A DNA stretch of 64,000 nt from assembly GCA_008802785.1 (NCBI GenBank), contig VUYT01000001.1, positions 62,001 to 126,000 of the forward strand. Direction: 5' to 3'. The notes under the pieces were generated by a model, which worked only from the letters and a program-made list of their open reading frames with translations, was not told where the DNA came from and made no database searches. Within the stretch, counting starts at the first letter, position 1. Each line of letters starts with the position of its first letter. The DNA is from Symmetrospora coprosmae. Lineage: Eukaryota; Basidiomycota; Cystobasidiomycetes; Symmetrosporaceae. Below, in pieces: positions 53,524 through 64,000 of this stretch. The position numbers were made by a program, and so were the translations under genes.

Positions 53524-56500
53524 CTACGCTGCCGTCTGCGCTACCTGTAGGAGGGCAAATCGCGCACCAGGCTTCGAGACCTCAAGCTTGAAGTCGACGG
53601 CTGACGACAGCGGTGGCGGACCGAGCGGTAAAAAGGTGGCCGGTGCGGCGTCACAGCCGGAAGAGAGGAGAGGCGATAGGAGGCTCTGCGAGCGCTGTAG
53701 AGCCTGCACGCCCCAGACATTCGCTTCAGAAGACACGGGGCCAAGCTGTGAGGATGAAGCAGGGGATAAGTACGTAGCGGGCTGTGCAAGAGAGCGATCT
53801 GCTCGAGCCTACCTCCGCCAGCTCCCTTTCCAGCGCTGCCCAGCCTGTCGACCCAGTCTCTTGCTTCTGCCCTAGTCCCCTTCGCAGCACTTCCCGCATG
53901 AAGGCGAGATCCAGCCGGACCTGCTGAGCAGCAGGGATTTGCGCTTGGTAGTCTAGGCCTGCAAGACGTTTCAGTGCGTCGGCGTACACTGTGGAGGGAA
54001 GCTGCCCTTCCAGGCTGCCGAGCAGCTCGTGGACCGCATCTGGGGCCGCCTGAACGCGATGCGGACCCAGTATGCCAATGGCACGCGCGAGCTCCGCAAG
54101 GCACAGGAGGAGATAGTCTGAAGGCTTGGAGGCTGTGGACGGCATAACTGCATATGTCAGCACGAGTCAAGCGGATGGATCCTTCGTCGAGCGCATATGG
54201 ATAGCGCTTACGGTTCGCGGCTGGAGGCAGTTCCAGGCTTTCGGCAAAGCGTTGTCGCAGAGCGCCGGTGACTTCGCTCACGGTCACGCCGTGCCACCGC
54301 TGCAGAGAAGAGCGCTCAATGTCGAGCAGCTTTTGAATAACGTCTCTGGGCACATCTGCGTTGCTGAGCCGCAAGTCCGGCACCAGCGAACTCTCCAGAG
54401 CGATGTGCAGCGCCACCGAGCCGACGAAGAGCTGCTGAGCGATGTCTGCGGCCCCTTCCAGCGACGCGCGCAACAAGTCGCCCAGCTCTTGCAGAGTACT
54501 CATTACGGCACTCTGATACTCGCTCGCCACCCTCTCGTCCTCCCCACTCTCGCCGTCGAGCCAGGCGGTGACGTCGATCCGAATGCTGGTGGCGGCCGCT
54601 TCTAGCTCTCCCAGGCACGTATCGAGCATGGGCGAGCGACCCGCTACACGCTTGCCGATCGCCTTTTGGAACATCACGAAGGGATCGCCCGCCTCGCGCA
54701 CATTCCGCTGCAAGGTGAATCCTGTCGGGCTCTTCGTAGCTCCAGACGGAGCGGATGAGGACGAGAAGAGGGAGGAAGAAGGAAAGGGTATCGAATTCGA
54801 GAAGAGGAAGAGCGAGGGTTCGAGGTCCTCGGCCGACCCGGACAGAGCACGTGAAGTGGCCTGTAGCGTCTCCGGCACCGACCGGAGGAACGATAGCAGG
54901 CGCATGTTGTAGATTTCGCCGAATCGCTTGCGCAGAACGCAATCTACGGTTTGAGCGAGGGAAGCGATTTGCGCATGCCAGAATGCACCTTGACCAGCTT
55001 TTGCGGTGGTGAGGAAGCTGTGCAAGGCGCTCCTAGCGGACGCCAGCTGCTTCGCTGAGGGAATCATTGCGAGCAGCCGAGTGAGTCCAATCTCAAGAGT
55101 GGATAGGGCGTCGGAGAACCAGGTTGCGAGCATATTGTGTGCCGACTCAGCGGTTAGTACATTCCGAGCGGAGGTCGTGTCGACGAAAGGGGTGAAGGCA
55201 ACAATCTGGGAAGGGAGATACCGAAGAAGCAGGTGTACGTTCGGTAGCGTATTGAGGATGGGGACGAGCCCGATATCCTCTGCGGCAGATATGGCACTGG
55301 GCTGCAAGTCGCCGGTAGGTGCCGCACTTGGCTGCTGCTGCAGGTGTCCAAGCAGCTGAAGGAGAAGCGGCTCCTCAGAGGCCTTGTGCGATTGCCGTAC
55401 AAAGACAGTCTCGACGTGTTGGTGCGTTCGGAGAATCAGACCGAGCGCTTCGGTGGCTTTCCGTACGACGTCCTCGATGTCGTTGCCGGACGCTGGGAGG
55501 GAGGACGAACTCGCCAGAGCAGATGGAGCGCCACTGGGCCTTCTCGAAGAGGTGATGTTGCCTGCCTCGGCTCCTTCGGCAAGGAGGGCGGCGAGCGTCC
55601 GAGCACGGGCACCGAGAATACTTTCGAGGGTGTCAGGAATCGAAGCGTTGTCCAATAGGACGACGGTGGCCAGAGATTCCGCAACGGTCTGAGTGTAGTG
55701 CAGAAGCGAACGTTTCAGCAAGGGCGACCAGGCTAAGCCGCAACCGCGGAGAGACCGCTTCTAGGCACTCACGGAGGACTCGACGTCCCAGGTGGCCAAG
55801 CTGCGCTTGGACCGCTGCGATATTTGCGGACTCAGCTGATCGAGCGTGTCACCTATCTGCTCCATCAGAGGGAATGCAGCAAGGAGATTGTCCCCTTGCT
55901 GCCCGTCCTCGTCTTTGTCGTTGTCCTCCTGCTGCAAGGAATAGCCACCCTCATCCTCCTGCGTCTCTTGGGCTTTCTGCTGCTCCGCTCGTTGAAGATG
56001 CCCAGCTGGTGTCCCGTTGCGGACAAGCTCACGGTAGACAGCTCTTCCAATACCTTCGAGCCTTGCGGCTACGAGGTACTCTTGCTTCTCGATGGCCCGC
56101 CAGATGTGCTCCGGGCAGTCGAGGAGGAGCTTGACGAGTGTCGCGATGCTGTACGGCGTGTATTCCAAAGCCGGTGCCTCGCAGTACCCATGATGCGTCG
56201 TCGGCGCGCGCGAAACGAGCCTGGAGCGCGTCATGTCTTCCTCGGCCGCGCGCGCGACCATGTTGTCCCTGTCGCACTCCTCACGGGCGCGGCTGAGCCT
56301 GCCGAGGAGCGCCGCACTGCTTCTGCGCATGCGGACGATCGAGTCGGCGGCACCGAGCAGGTCCCTGTACCGCTCGCCGACCATTGTGCGCAGCTCCTCG
56401 CGCTTGGCGTCTGCTTTGTCCCGCCCGCGGACAGCAATACCCCGCACCTCTTTGACGCCGAAGCGCGCAAAGAGGGCATCTACGCCTGCGCTCGTCGCCT

Positions 56501-57119
56501 GTGGCGTGGTGTACGTGCTCGTTGCGCCGTGGAGGCCATTCGCAGCGGGGCCTGTCACGCGCCCTATGGAGGAAATGTCAACGTCCTCGGGCCGCTCGCT
56601 GCCATTGACGAGAATGGGCGGAACCGGGAGCTGTGCTTGATCTAGTGCACCATTGCCTGCTGCCAGGTTGGCGAGCTGGGAGCGGCCTAGCTTGCCCCCA
56701 CCGCCCATGAGCGTCGGGCGGCGCCGGCTGTGCTGATGTCCGCTGGGCGCATTGGCTGTTGTCCGGTTCCCTGTGGCCGTGCTCGCTGTGCTCAGAGCGC
56801 CGGAGGACCTCTCTCGCGGCTGCAGAGCAGCTGGACGGCGTGCTCCACTACCACTCGCGCCTGCACCTGCATAGCTGTTTGACCGGGACGAGCTCGTGCT
56901 TGCCCCTAGGTGCCCTCCTCCACCTCCGTACGCGCTCTCGTTCGGGTTGGGCGAGTTGCGCGAGGACGAGAATGCATGCGACGCATTGGTGGGCGTCGAT
57001 GAGCGTGTGGCTCGTATCGAGACTGATGGGCCTGGCGAGGATGGGGCCACGGAGGGTGAGCTTGACATGCTGGAGCTCGACGTGGTCCGGGCCCGCATGG
57101 CAGGCCTTGAGGAGCTCAT
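53524..57119 (-). CDS. COG1: conserved oligomeric Golgi complex subunit 1
   Basis: Subunit of the COG tethering complex for retrograde transport in the Golgi. Exons 55773-57119, 54212-55688, 53813-54147, 53524-53745 give 1126 residues. The first 200 residues are Ser/Gly-rich and disordered. The Vps51/COG1 N-terminal region follows: VDALFARFGVKEVRG, KREELRTMVGERYRDLLGAA, SIVRMRRSSAALLGRLSRAR. The middle reads EYTPYSIATLVKLLLDCPEH and QISQRSKRSLATWDV. The C-terminal part is helical throughout and ends in DFKLEVSKPGARFALLQVA. The donor after ATWDVESS gives a product only with the acceptor before TVAESLATVVLL; a nearer acceptor breaks phase. Longer than animal COG1 (about 980) because of the disordered N-terminus. 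Confidence 0.9.
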
Positions 57120-58279
57120 GGGCGTCTGTGCACCAGTCAGACGAGCAGGAATCGCGTCCGCATGGTAGAGTGCGTGGAGGTGAGGTGAGTGCTGTATCGC
57201 CTGTGTCGTATCGAAGCTGAGGCAAGGACGCGAACAGCGAGGCCATCTGGCTGGCCGTGACTTTCGTCCTCGTCAGCTGGGCCCGTCGTGGACCCTGCTC
57301 ATACCGAGTACAGACAAGCAAGCGATAATTTTGCACAAGCTAGATATACACTGCTGATGGTATGCAGGCGCGATGGACCTCTGGCGCCTTTCGCGTATGA
57401 ACCTAGTCGTAGCCGACGAGTAGGCACATCCCCCACCGGGCCTGACTCTCGCAGCAGTCAGCCCAGCGTTCAGCCCAGCGTCATAAGCGGGCTTGCGACT
57501 CATCCACCGCACTGATTCGCACTGGTTCGCGAAGAGAATGTAATCGCCCAAGACGATCTTCGAACGCCCAGGTGTTTCAGCTCTGGCTGTCCGAGCATCC
57601 TACACGAGGCCTGTAGGTTGTCGATGGAGCAGACTATGTAGGAGCTCAGGTCGACGCGCAACACTCCATACCCGAGCAGACTGTGCGCTGCAGACGTGCT
57701 GGTGTTCTTCCCAGCTTTCAGGTTGCATCTAGCTGTGCTGGGTCCATAGCAATCCAGAATGTGTCAGCGGAGGTCGGTACCGTCCCCGACGGCCACGTGG
57801 GGCAACGAGCTCGTGATGGTCGACAGTCGAACTGGAAGACCAGCGCGGGAGAGAACGAGGGCATCGCAGGCGCTTCCACTGAGCATCAGAGATACCTGCG
57901 ACGTTGGTAGCAAGCAGAAAGGAGGCACAGAGTCCGAGAGCCTGCTGCGGGATATCGGATATCGATATCGATGCGGCACCAAGGCCGCTCTCGGCGCCGC
58001 CGGCATCAATCGACTGGGTGGCAAAAAGCTAGATCAGCAGCGGTGATGCACGCGTGCAGGACGGGCTAATGAGGGAGGGGCGGCGACTGCGGGTGGGTGG
58101 GTAGAGCCACTTTGGCTGGGCGAAAGCTGCCTTATTGCTGTTCGAGTGGCGGCCCCAGCCCTGCGTCTTCTTAGGGTCTGTCCTGCAGAGCTCCCTTCTT
58201 CTCTTCCTCTCTCCATCACACCAAAAGCATCTGTCTCTTCTCACCCACTGACACACACACGGACTATCACACTGACAAG
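57120..58279. other. intergenic between divergent COG1 and secreted-protein genes
   Basis: About 1.16 kb. A CT-rich leader (58190-58260) precedes the secreted-protein ATG. A GATATC-type dyad run lies at about 57951-57970. No gene seen. Confidence 0.5.
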
Positions 58280-59933
58280 ATGAGGACCTTCGCTACTCTC
58301 GCTTCCCTCGCCGCTTTCGTGCAGACCGTCATCGCCCAGCAGGCTCTGGTGAGTCGCCTCCCTATCCCCACCCGGTCGAATCAGGAAGGAGCGTCACACT
58401 GACCGTTGTCCACCCTCTTCTCTCGCTTCGTGTAGTTCATCAACACCCCTGCTGCTCTCGTCGAGTGAGTCGCTGTTGTGTGCTCTGGCTGCTTCTCCAT
58501 CCCGCTTTCGTCCTTTCCTGCTGGCTTCTCCGCCCCAACGCTGAGTGCGAAGCGGGAGTGGCGGCACCGCCCCCCACTTTACACGTCACGCTGGGGACAA
58601 GAGGAGCACAGGACAACACGGCAAACAGGCCCAGTAGACAGAGTACAAAGCAGAGGCTAGAGCAAGAGCTGACTTTCGATATACTCTCGTCCTTGCATCA
58701 CAGGTGCCAGCCTCAGCTTCTCCAGTTCGGTGGCGGCAGCGGAGTGAGTTGCCACTGAAAGACGGCGAAGACTGCTGCAGAGAGATCGCACCGGCTGACT
58801 GTATGGAATCGCAACGATTCACAGGCCCCCTACTTCATCGCCGTTCTCCCGGCCGGCCAGCCGACAGCAACGCCGATTCTCCAGCTGCCTCAGCAGGACA
58901 CGACCTCCTACAGCTGGATTGTGAATCTCCCTGCTGGCACAAACCTTACCCTCTCCATCCGCGACAGCAGCGGAGCCGTGCAGTACTCGTCGCCCACCCA
59001 GATCCAGGCCGGCATCTCGACAGCGTGCATTGACCAGGCCGGTGCCTCCTCCGCATCTGCCGTCGGCGCCATCCCCACTGGCGGCGTGGCCTCGTCATCG
59101 GTTGCATCAGCCGCATCAACGACTGCTCTGTCGTCGGCTGCTTCGTCCTCTTCGTCGACTCTCGTCAGCTCTGCTGCTTCCGCTACGTGAGTTCTTTAGG
59201 CAAGCTTCTGAATTGCCCTTGGCGATAAGCGGGCCAAGCCTGACCATTGCGATAACCCATTTCTCCCCGTCTGCCAGCGTCACCGCCGCTGCTGGCGCAC
59301 CCACCACTGTCCCCTCGACCAACGGCACCGAGCCCAGCGCATACAACTTCACCTGCGGTCCGACCGAGGGTGACCTGACCTACGGCATCACCGTCGCCAC
59401 CCTCGAGGGCGTTTCGCTCGCTGAGGCCACCGAGTACTTTGGCAACTGGACCGGCTCTGCGTGAGTCTCGCCCAAATACGTGCTGGCGGGTCAGCGGTAT
59501 TATTCTGACACTTACTCTGTTTCCGCGCCTCTTCAGGCCTGGCCCCGTCACCAACTCGTCCGGCTCTGGCGTTGGTGCCACCCGCACGTACACGCTCGGC
59601 GGCAATGTTACATACGACGAGACGCTCCAGACGCAGGAGACGAACGCGACGACGGATGCGCTCCACCAGCAGTGGAATTTCACCGAGGCCGGGCCCGTCG
59701 AGCTCTCGAGCAACCTGACCGTCTACAACGCCTTCAACGATCTCACCGTTTACACCAACTCGACGACCAACCAGACCAGCGTCCAGTACTTCATCCTCGC
59801 TTGCTTCAGCAACCAGGCAGAGGGCCTCACCGCCATCGCCCAGACCATCCAGTCGACCATCTCGTTCTTCGCCAGCGAGGTCAACGGCACTGCCACCGCT
59901 GCGCCCGCTCGAAGGTTCGTCAAGCTCTTCTGA
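58280..59933 (+). CDS. secreted Ser/Thr-rich two-part protein
   Basis: 359 residues. Exons 58280-58348, 58436-58464, 58704-58743, 58825-59186, 59278-59460, 59537-59933. Exon 1 is a clean signal peptide (MRTFATLASLAAFVQTVIAQ). The first domain is a basidiomycete-type extracellular fold: FINTPAALVECQPQLLQFGG, APYFIAVLPAGQPTATPILQ, SYSWIVNLPAGTNLTLSIRD, STACI. A Ser/Ala/Thr-rich linker follows. The second domain reads TYGITVATLEGVSLAEATEY, SGSGVGATRTYTLGGNVTYD with many N-glycosylation sites (NGT, NWT, NAT, NTT-like), and ends FVKLF without a clear GPI tail. The first domain looks like the Ser-Thr-rich GPI-anchored family seen across mushrooms and smuts; the second resembles a fungal secreted SRPBCC-like protein. 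Role unknown, probably cell wall or secreted. Confidence 0.85.
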
Positions 59934-60478
59934 GCGGCGGAAGCAGTCGTGATACAGCCCACTGGGATCGATAGTTTAGTCTCAAGCCATAATAGGGCTA
60001 CGCAGAGTATAGCAAATCATGGACACTTTGTGCCATTCTAGTCATCCGGTACCGTTACCTGCTTCAGTGACCTGCAAAAGCCCAGCGTGTGTATCTCAGT
60101 CTCCGGTTATCGGTGCGTACGGTCCTATTGCGAGATCCGGCGCCAGCGAGCCCGACGGCCCGGTTCTGCCCCCGGCTCGAGGTTTGTGAAGCTCTCCTAA
60201 GCTAGAAGTCAGATCAGACTACGGCTGCAGTAGGACAGATCGTCAATAGGACTCTAGCAGGAGAAGAATGGACAGTTGTGCGCAATTATGCAATTCCTCA
60301 GATCTGTAGCATCGGGTCCGTTCGTATTTCCAGGTATCAGCTCTCGCTACTCGCCAATTCTACCAATGTATGCGGAATTTCGTCAGGCTCGCCAGTGTAA
60401 CACAACGCCAGTAAATTTCCCAGGGCTGCGTCCAGCGCAAGCCGCATGCGTTCTGCATTCGATAGAATCATTGCCATT
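59934..60478. other. 3' flank of the secreted-protein gene
   Basis: Contains the decayed exon copy at 60142-60200. Otherwise no gene; the open frame across 60276-60596 on the plus strand mirrors the membrane-protein gene. Confidence 0.5.
60142..60200 (+). pseudogene. remnant of a duplicated last exon of the upstream secreted-protein gene
   Basis: The bases from GCCAGCGAG to the stop (about 59 bp) match the end of the gene at 58280-59933 (GCCAGCGAG at about 59873, then the GGCTCGAGGTTTGTGAAG-type end and a stop). In one frame it reads SRFVKLS, against RRFVKLF in the parent. A few short gaps separate them. It appears to be all that is left of a tandem duplicate. No intact frame. Confidence 0.6.
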
Positions 60479-61272
60479 CTACCAGGCCGAACTGCCCGAT
60501 GCTGACAGACCCCGCGGGGTCGTCATGCTCCCGATATCTGCAAGCGATCCGTTCGACGAGGCATTGCCTGCCCTGGCCCGACTCTTCCTCGAGTGAATAG
60601 CTACCGCCGCGCCAACTCCAAGCAGCAGTACACCTCCTCGCATGGCTGCGCCGTCCCAGCCCTGACTGGTCATGGTGCTTGCAACGTTGCCGCCAATAGT
60701 TCGCATGGCCCCGGCACCGCTGCCGCTTGCCTGGACTCCTGAGCCTACGACGATCTGATTCGGGTTTGGGTGGTGGGGCATCTGCAGATTGTGGGCGTGA
60801 GTCCCTCAGCGCTTGTGCTATCCGTCTGTGTGGCTCAAGAGACGCCGGGCTAGTTACTCACAAGCGATGACCCAGTCTGTACAGGCGCATTGAGGCGTGG
60901 AAGGCCGTCCTGCCCGACCTGAACATTGCTGCCGCCCGCCGGGCAGTAGGGCTGCCGAATGTGAAGGTCACGTATGGCGGGCGAGAGCTTTGCCATGTCC
61001 GCTGCCCTTGCTTTAACTGCAGAGTCACTAGCTGCGCGTGCGTTAGACTTAGGCGCAGGCTTGTTCCCGGCACGAAACTGTCCCGAGGAGGCGCCGGGGT
61101 AAGCGGAGTATTTGCTCTTCTTCGGGAACTGCATCTGCTGCTTGGTGCCGCCAGGGACTTGGATGTTCGACGGAGGGGCAGCATTACGCTTGGCTGGACC
61201 TGTAGACGTACCGGACCGAGCTGCTGGGACGTTGTTGCTGCTGCGAGCGGGAGTCGATTGAGCTGAAGGCAT
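60479..61272 (-). CDS. unrecognised basic protein with one C-terminal membrane span
   Basis: 237 residues; exons 60862-61272 and 60479-60781. The N-terminal half is Lys/Arg/Pro/Ser-rich and disordered, with KKSKYSAYPGASSGQFRAG and a helical stretch DMAKLSPAIRDLHIRQPYCP. After the intron come HHPNPNQIVVGSGVQASGS and one hydrophobic helix, RGGVLLLGVGAAVAIHSRK, then a Ser-rich tail. A single late membrane span flanked by Arg/Lys suggests a tail-anchored or mitochondrial outer-membrane protein. No family recognised. A TATA motif lies 139 bp upstream of the ATG, so it may be well expressed. Confidence 0.65.
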
Positions 61273-62077
61273 GACTACCAGAGTGAGCCTGTTTGGGGGG
61301 TTGTGAGGTATGCGGAGTATGGATTGTGTGCAGAATCTGAATGGGAGTGGAGTAGTGTGCAGAGTGGTGTTCTTCAGGGGTGAGAGCGACCTGAGTCCGC
61401 ACACGCCCGCTTTTATAGGCTACCCATGGGTGTGCGGCCGGCGCCAGGCGCCAGGCGAGCACAGCCGACCTGACGAAAGGGCGTCGTCCTGCTCTATTCC
61501 GAGCTGGCGAAAAGAGGGGCCCAAAGGGCCTTGACGGGCTGCAGCTGGGGCTGCATAGCCTGCTGATGGGCTTGGGCTAGCTGCAGGAGGTCACGCGGCA
61601 TGTGAGCAGGACTGCGCTATGGGCGATGTAGTGGAGGCGGGCAATCTCGCCATCGAGATCTGAGAGGATATCCCGCAGGGTTAGTCGTACAGCCGCTGGA
61701 GTGCGAGCACGGGTCGGAATATCGTCAGACCCCAGGACGTTCCGCAGGCCCTGAGCTCGCCAAAACAGCCTCGGCGAGAGTGCAGGGTGCTGCATGCAGA
61801 GAGGGGGGAAGGAGGCTCCATTGCCCAATCATGCGCAGCGAGACTTCATCCCTTTGACCGGTATGTGAGATGGATTGCCTGCAGTTGAAACAGATCATAT
61901 ATACGACGACATGGGAAGGCACATAGACGCAGACGGCACGGCACGGCTGGTTGTTTGAACGAGTTGAGCGAGTTAGGCCGGGGGCGGACGAGACCCATCG
62001 GCAGATGCAGAGCCGGGCGGTGGTGCTACAGGGACGGTATTTGACGATGGTGGACGGTAAGGAAGGGCCCAGAAGGG
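61273..62077. other. intergenic between two same-strand genes
   Basis: Holds the TATA box of the membrane-protein gene. A minus-strand frame at 61577-61828 ends with a helical-looking segment (TLRDILSDLDGEIARLHYIA) behind a possible acceptor, but no first exon could be placed. Confidence 0.45.
61411..61417 (-). promoter_or_regulatory. TATA box of the downstream membrane-protein gene
   Basis: TATAAAA on the minus strand, 139 bp before the ATG at 61272. It is in GC-rich surroundings, so chance is unlikely. Confidence 0.5.
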
Positions 62078-63396
62078 TTAGAGGATATCCCATAGGTCCT
62101 CGCACGCGCACACGACCTATACATAGAGCCAGGATGACAGCTCGTCAGTTTCACAGCAGCGGCGGCCAGCCGCAGCAGGCGGCAAAGACAAAGGTGGCCC
62201 ACCTTGCCACAAGCGACGCTCGCGCTGAGCGAATACTCTGAGATTGCAATCTTGTCATCGACCATGCCGTCTGCAAAGTTGTCCTCGCCGTGTGCCATTG
62301 CGCCGACAAAGACGACAATGTTCTGGTCCTCGGGAATCTTCTGCAGGTACTGGGACAGCTTGACCGGCTGCGAGTCAAAGCTAAAAGTAATCTTGTACGA
62401 GTTGCTCGGCAGGTGGTCCGTCACTGGGTTCTTGACGACCTTGAGCAGCTTTTCCGAGCCGTTCACGGAGCGGATGGACAGCTTGTGCAGGAGTTGGACT
62501 GGTGCGCAGGCGCGATAAAGCGGGAATCAGCCGAGGCGCGAGCGAGATAGAAGTACGGTGCATGTCATAGACGCACCCATGAGACCTGCGAACCGCTTAA
62601 ACGTCCGCGGGATGCGCACGCTCGGGTTTACCTCGATGAGGACGCCCTTTGCCGTCTGGATGTAGACCTGCAGCAGGCCAGCCTTGTTCAATGGCGAGTC
62701 GAGCAGGGTGAGGAGGCACTGCATCGCAGTTGATGCAAGTAAAGGTTGATTGCACTCCCCTCTATTAGCATGCTTGAATGGTGTGTTTGCCTTGTATTTG
62801 CCTTGTACAGATCTCTCTGGGCGCACCTGATGCGTGATATCCGGACGGGCTGTCGCAACTTCTCTCTGCATCTTGCTGAGAATACCTTGCTGAGGATGGG
62901 GCGCATTCATTGACTCAGCTGGCGTCGAAGTGGAATGCGCAGACCGGGACACACGCACATGGTCATCGCAGTTGAGCAGAGTGTACCGCTCCTCCCTTCC
63001 CGCGTCATGCCCGCGCCCATCTCTCCGCGCTGCGCCCGACCCCGACGAGCTGCTGCTGATCTGGTACGTCTCCAGGCAAGCCTGGCTGAGGACGACGTAT
63101 AGCCTGCGTGTCGACTCCTTCTCTGCTGCGGTCTTGGGAACGCGAGGCGCCTGGGGCACCATGCTTGGGTTCGCTAGAGGACGCTTCCGTGATGATGACG
63201 ATGATGCGCCATTGCCCTGCCTCGTGGCTGGCGAAGCGGACGTTCCCGACCAGGAGGTATCCACCGCGTTCCCGTTCACACTGCCGTTTGCATTCGCATT
63301 CGCGTTCGCGTCCGGTGCGTCCGGATTCGAAATTGTGCTCGAAGCTCTGCTGCTGAGCGGCCGCGATGGGACGAACTCTGGAGCAGATGCCTGCAT
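62078..63396 (-). CDS. EMG1: 18S rRNA pseudouridine N1-methyltransferase Nep1/Emg1
   Basis: SPOUT-class methyltransferase that modifies pseudouridine in 18S rRNA and helps assemble the 40S subunit. Exons 62959-63396, 62827-62889, 62577-62718, 62203-62498, 62078-62116 give 325 residues. The N-terminal 75 residues are Asn/Ala/Ser-rich and disordered. Conserved core: [124 protein letters not shown] (SAM knot) and the end [13 protein letters not shown] followed by [12 protein letters not shown]. The start at 63396 is the ATG closest to the coding-like N-terminus. All phases agree. Confidence 0.97.
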
Positions 63397-63405
63397 GGTT
63401 GGCGG

Positions 63406-63607
63406 GCGATGCGATGCGATGCGATGCGACACCCAAGCGAGCGTGTGTATCGTTGTTGCTGTATCTGTGTGTATTCGAGCTCGAAGAAGAGTTGGTCCTG
63501 CGGCAACCTGTCAGCTGTCCCTCCCCTCCTCTCTGAAATTACAGGCAGGCAGGCAGGCAGGATAGGGAGAGAGCTGCTCTGCATCATCGCATCGCATCGC
63601 ATCGCAT
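63406..63607. repeat. pair of inverted pentamer microsatellites and a GGCA repeat
   Basis: GCGAT units run from 63406 to 63429 and the complementary ATCGC units from 63586 to 63607. Between them a GGCA run lies at about 63542-63561. They sit directly upstream of the Nep1 start codon, so the leader RNA could form a hairpin if transcribed that far. Confidence 0.85.
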
Positions 63608-63819
63608 ATTCAGTGGTAGTGTGCAGCCCTGTCCACATCCAGAGCAGCATACAGAATGCTGGCAGCCTCGTCCGCGTCGCCCATGCTGTGCTCGTGCTTG
63701 GGAGCTGCTGCCCGGCGACCAGCGGCAGCAGCCATCGTCAGTTCAGGGGATGAGGAGATGGGACGGGATGGGCGCAGATGTATGCTGATCCTGACGTGCT
63801 GCTCACTCCACACACGCGC

Positions 63820-64000
63820 CAGACCATTCCGAGCAGCCTCAGCCTCCGCGCAAAAGCCCTGCACGCGTCTGCATCGACCCGCAGCACGGACAAGAGCTCC
63901 TCCTCCTCCTCCTCGTCGTCATCATCGTCCTCTTCATCCTCCTCGCGCCCCTCGACAGGCACAGACCCGGGCAAGCTCTATCGCGAGCGACAGGCGACGG
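63820..64000 (+). other. possible exon at the right edge
   Basis: After a possible acceptor (CGCGCCAG) near 63821, one plus-strand frame stays open to the window end. It shows an Ala/Ser/Arg N-part, a long poly-Ser run, and then TGTDPGKLYRERQAT. It reads like the start of a coding exon. The opposite strand gives a poly-Asp/Glu frame over the same bases, so the strand is uncertain. Confidence 0.25.

Noticed and set aside
60276-60596. 106-codon plus-strand frame
   Set aside because: Antisense to exon 2 of the membrane-protein gene, which has the better supported splice and hydrophobic helix.
63312-63340. B-box-like TTCGAATCC on the minus strand
   Set aside because: Lies inside the Nep1 coding exon and has no tRNA structure around it.

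Overview
The window is eukaryotic nuclear DNA from a filamentous or dimorphic fungus, most likely a basidiomycete. The evidence is the GC-rich coding sequence, the many short (about 50-200 nt) GT-AG introns, very close gene spacing, and typical fungal genes: a Gti1/Pac2 (WOPR) regulator, a Zn2Cys6 factor, a GH5_7 mannanase, glycogenin, PAPS reductase and a carnitine acetyltransferase ending in AKL. I favour an intron-rich Ustilaginomycotina-type yeast or leaf fungus, but that placement is inference. All gene models were spliced by hand from the sequence. For nearly every recognised gene the exon phases add up to whole codons.

Layout, left to right. 0-8 kb: the 3' end of an amidase gene, a 16-exon secreted endo-beta-mannanase on the minus strand, a long control region, and a Zn2Cys6 transcription factor with a Q-rich tail. 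8.1-23.5 kb: a block bounded by two inverted 448-bp copies of one repeat. It holds a Spo71/Mug56-like PH protein, mitochondrial ribosomal protein uS12m, a PAP2 lipid phosphatase, fumarase, glycogenin and ribosomal protein eS28. 23.8-31.8 kb: carnitine O-acetyltransferase, a divergent pair of unrecognised genes, and a 2-kb gene-poor stretch. 31.8-46 kb: a disordered protein of unknown role diverging from an Nvj2/TEX2-type SMP lipid-transfer protein, a small basic protein, PAPS reductase, a NUDCD1-type CS-domain protein and an FHA-domain checkpoint-type kinase. 46-57 kb: a short unknown gene, a DHA2-family MFS exporter, the WOPR regulator with long flanking DNA, and COG1. 57-64 kb: a secreted Ser/Thr-rich protein with a decayed copy of its own last exon behind it, a small membrane protein, the rRNA methyltransferase Nep1/Emg1, and an unresolved gene edge.

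The genes are mostly core functions (TCA cycle, acetyl-carnitine shuttle, glycogen, sulfate assimilation, ribosome biogenesis, Golgi tethering, ER contact-site lipid transfer) and do not form a pathway cluster. Two genes, fumarase and carnitine acetyltransferase, appear built for dual targeting by alternative start codons. The most unusual signal is architectural. Several genes need micro-exons (8, 11, 15 and 18 nt) to complete catalytic or metal-binding motifs, and eS28 has a first coding exon that is only the ATG. I found no CRISPR array, rRNA, convincing tRNA or intact mobile element, and no clear novel multi-gene system.
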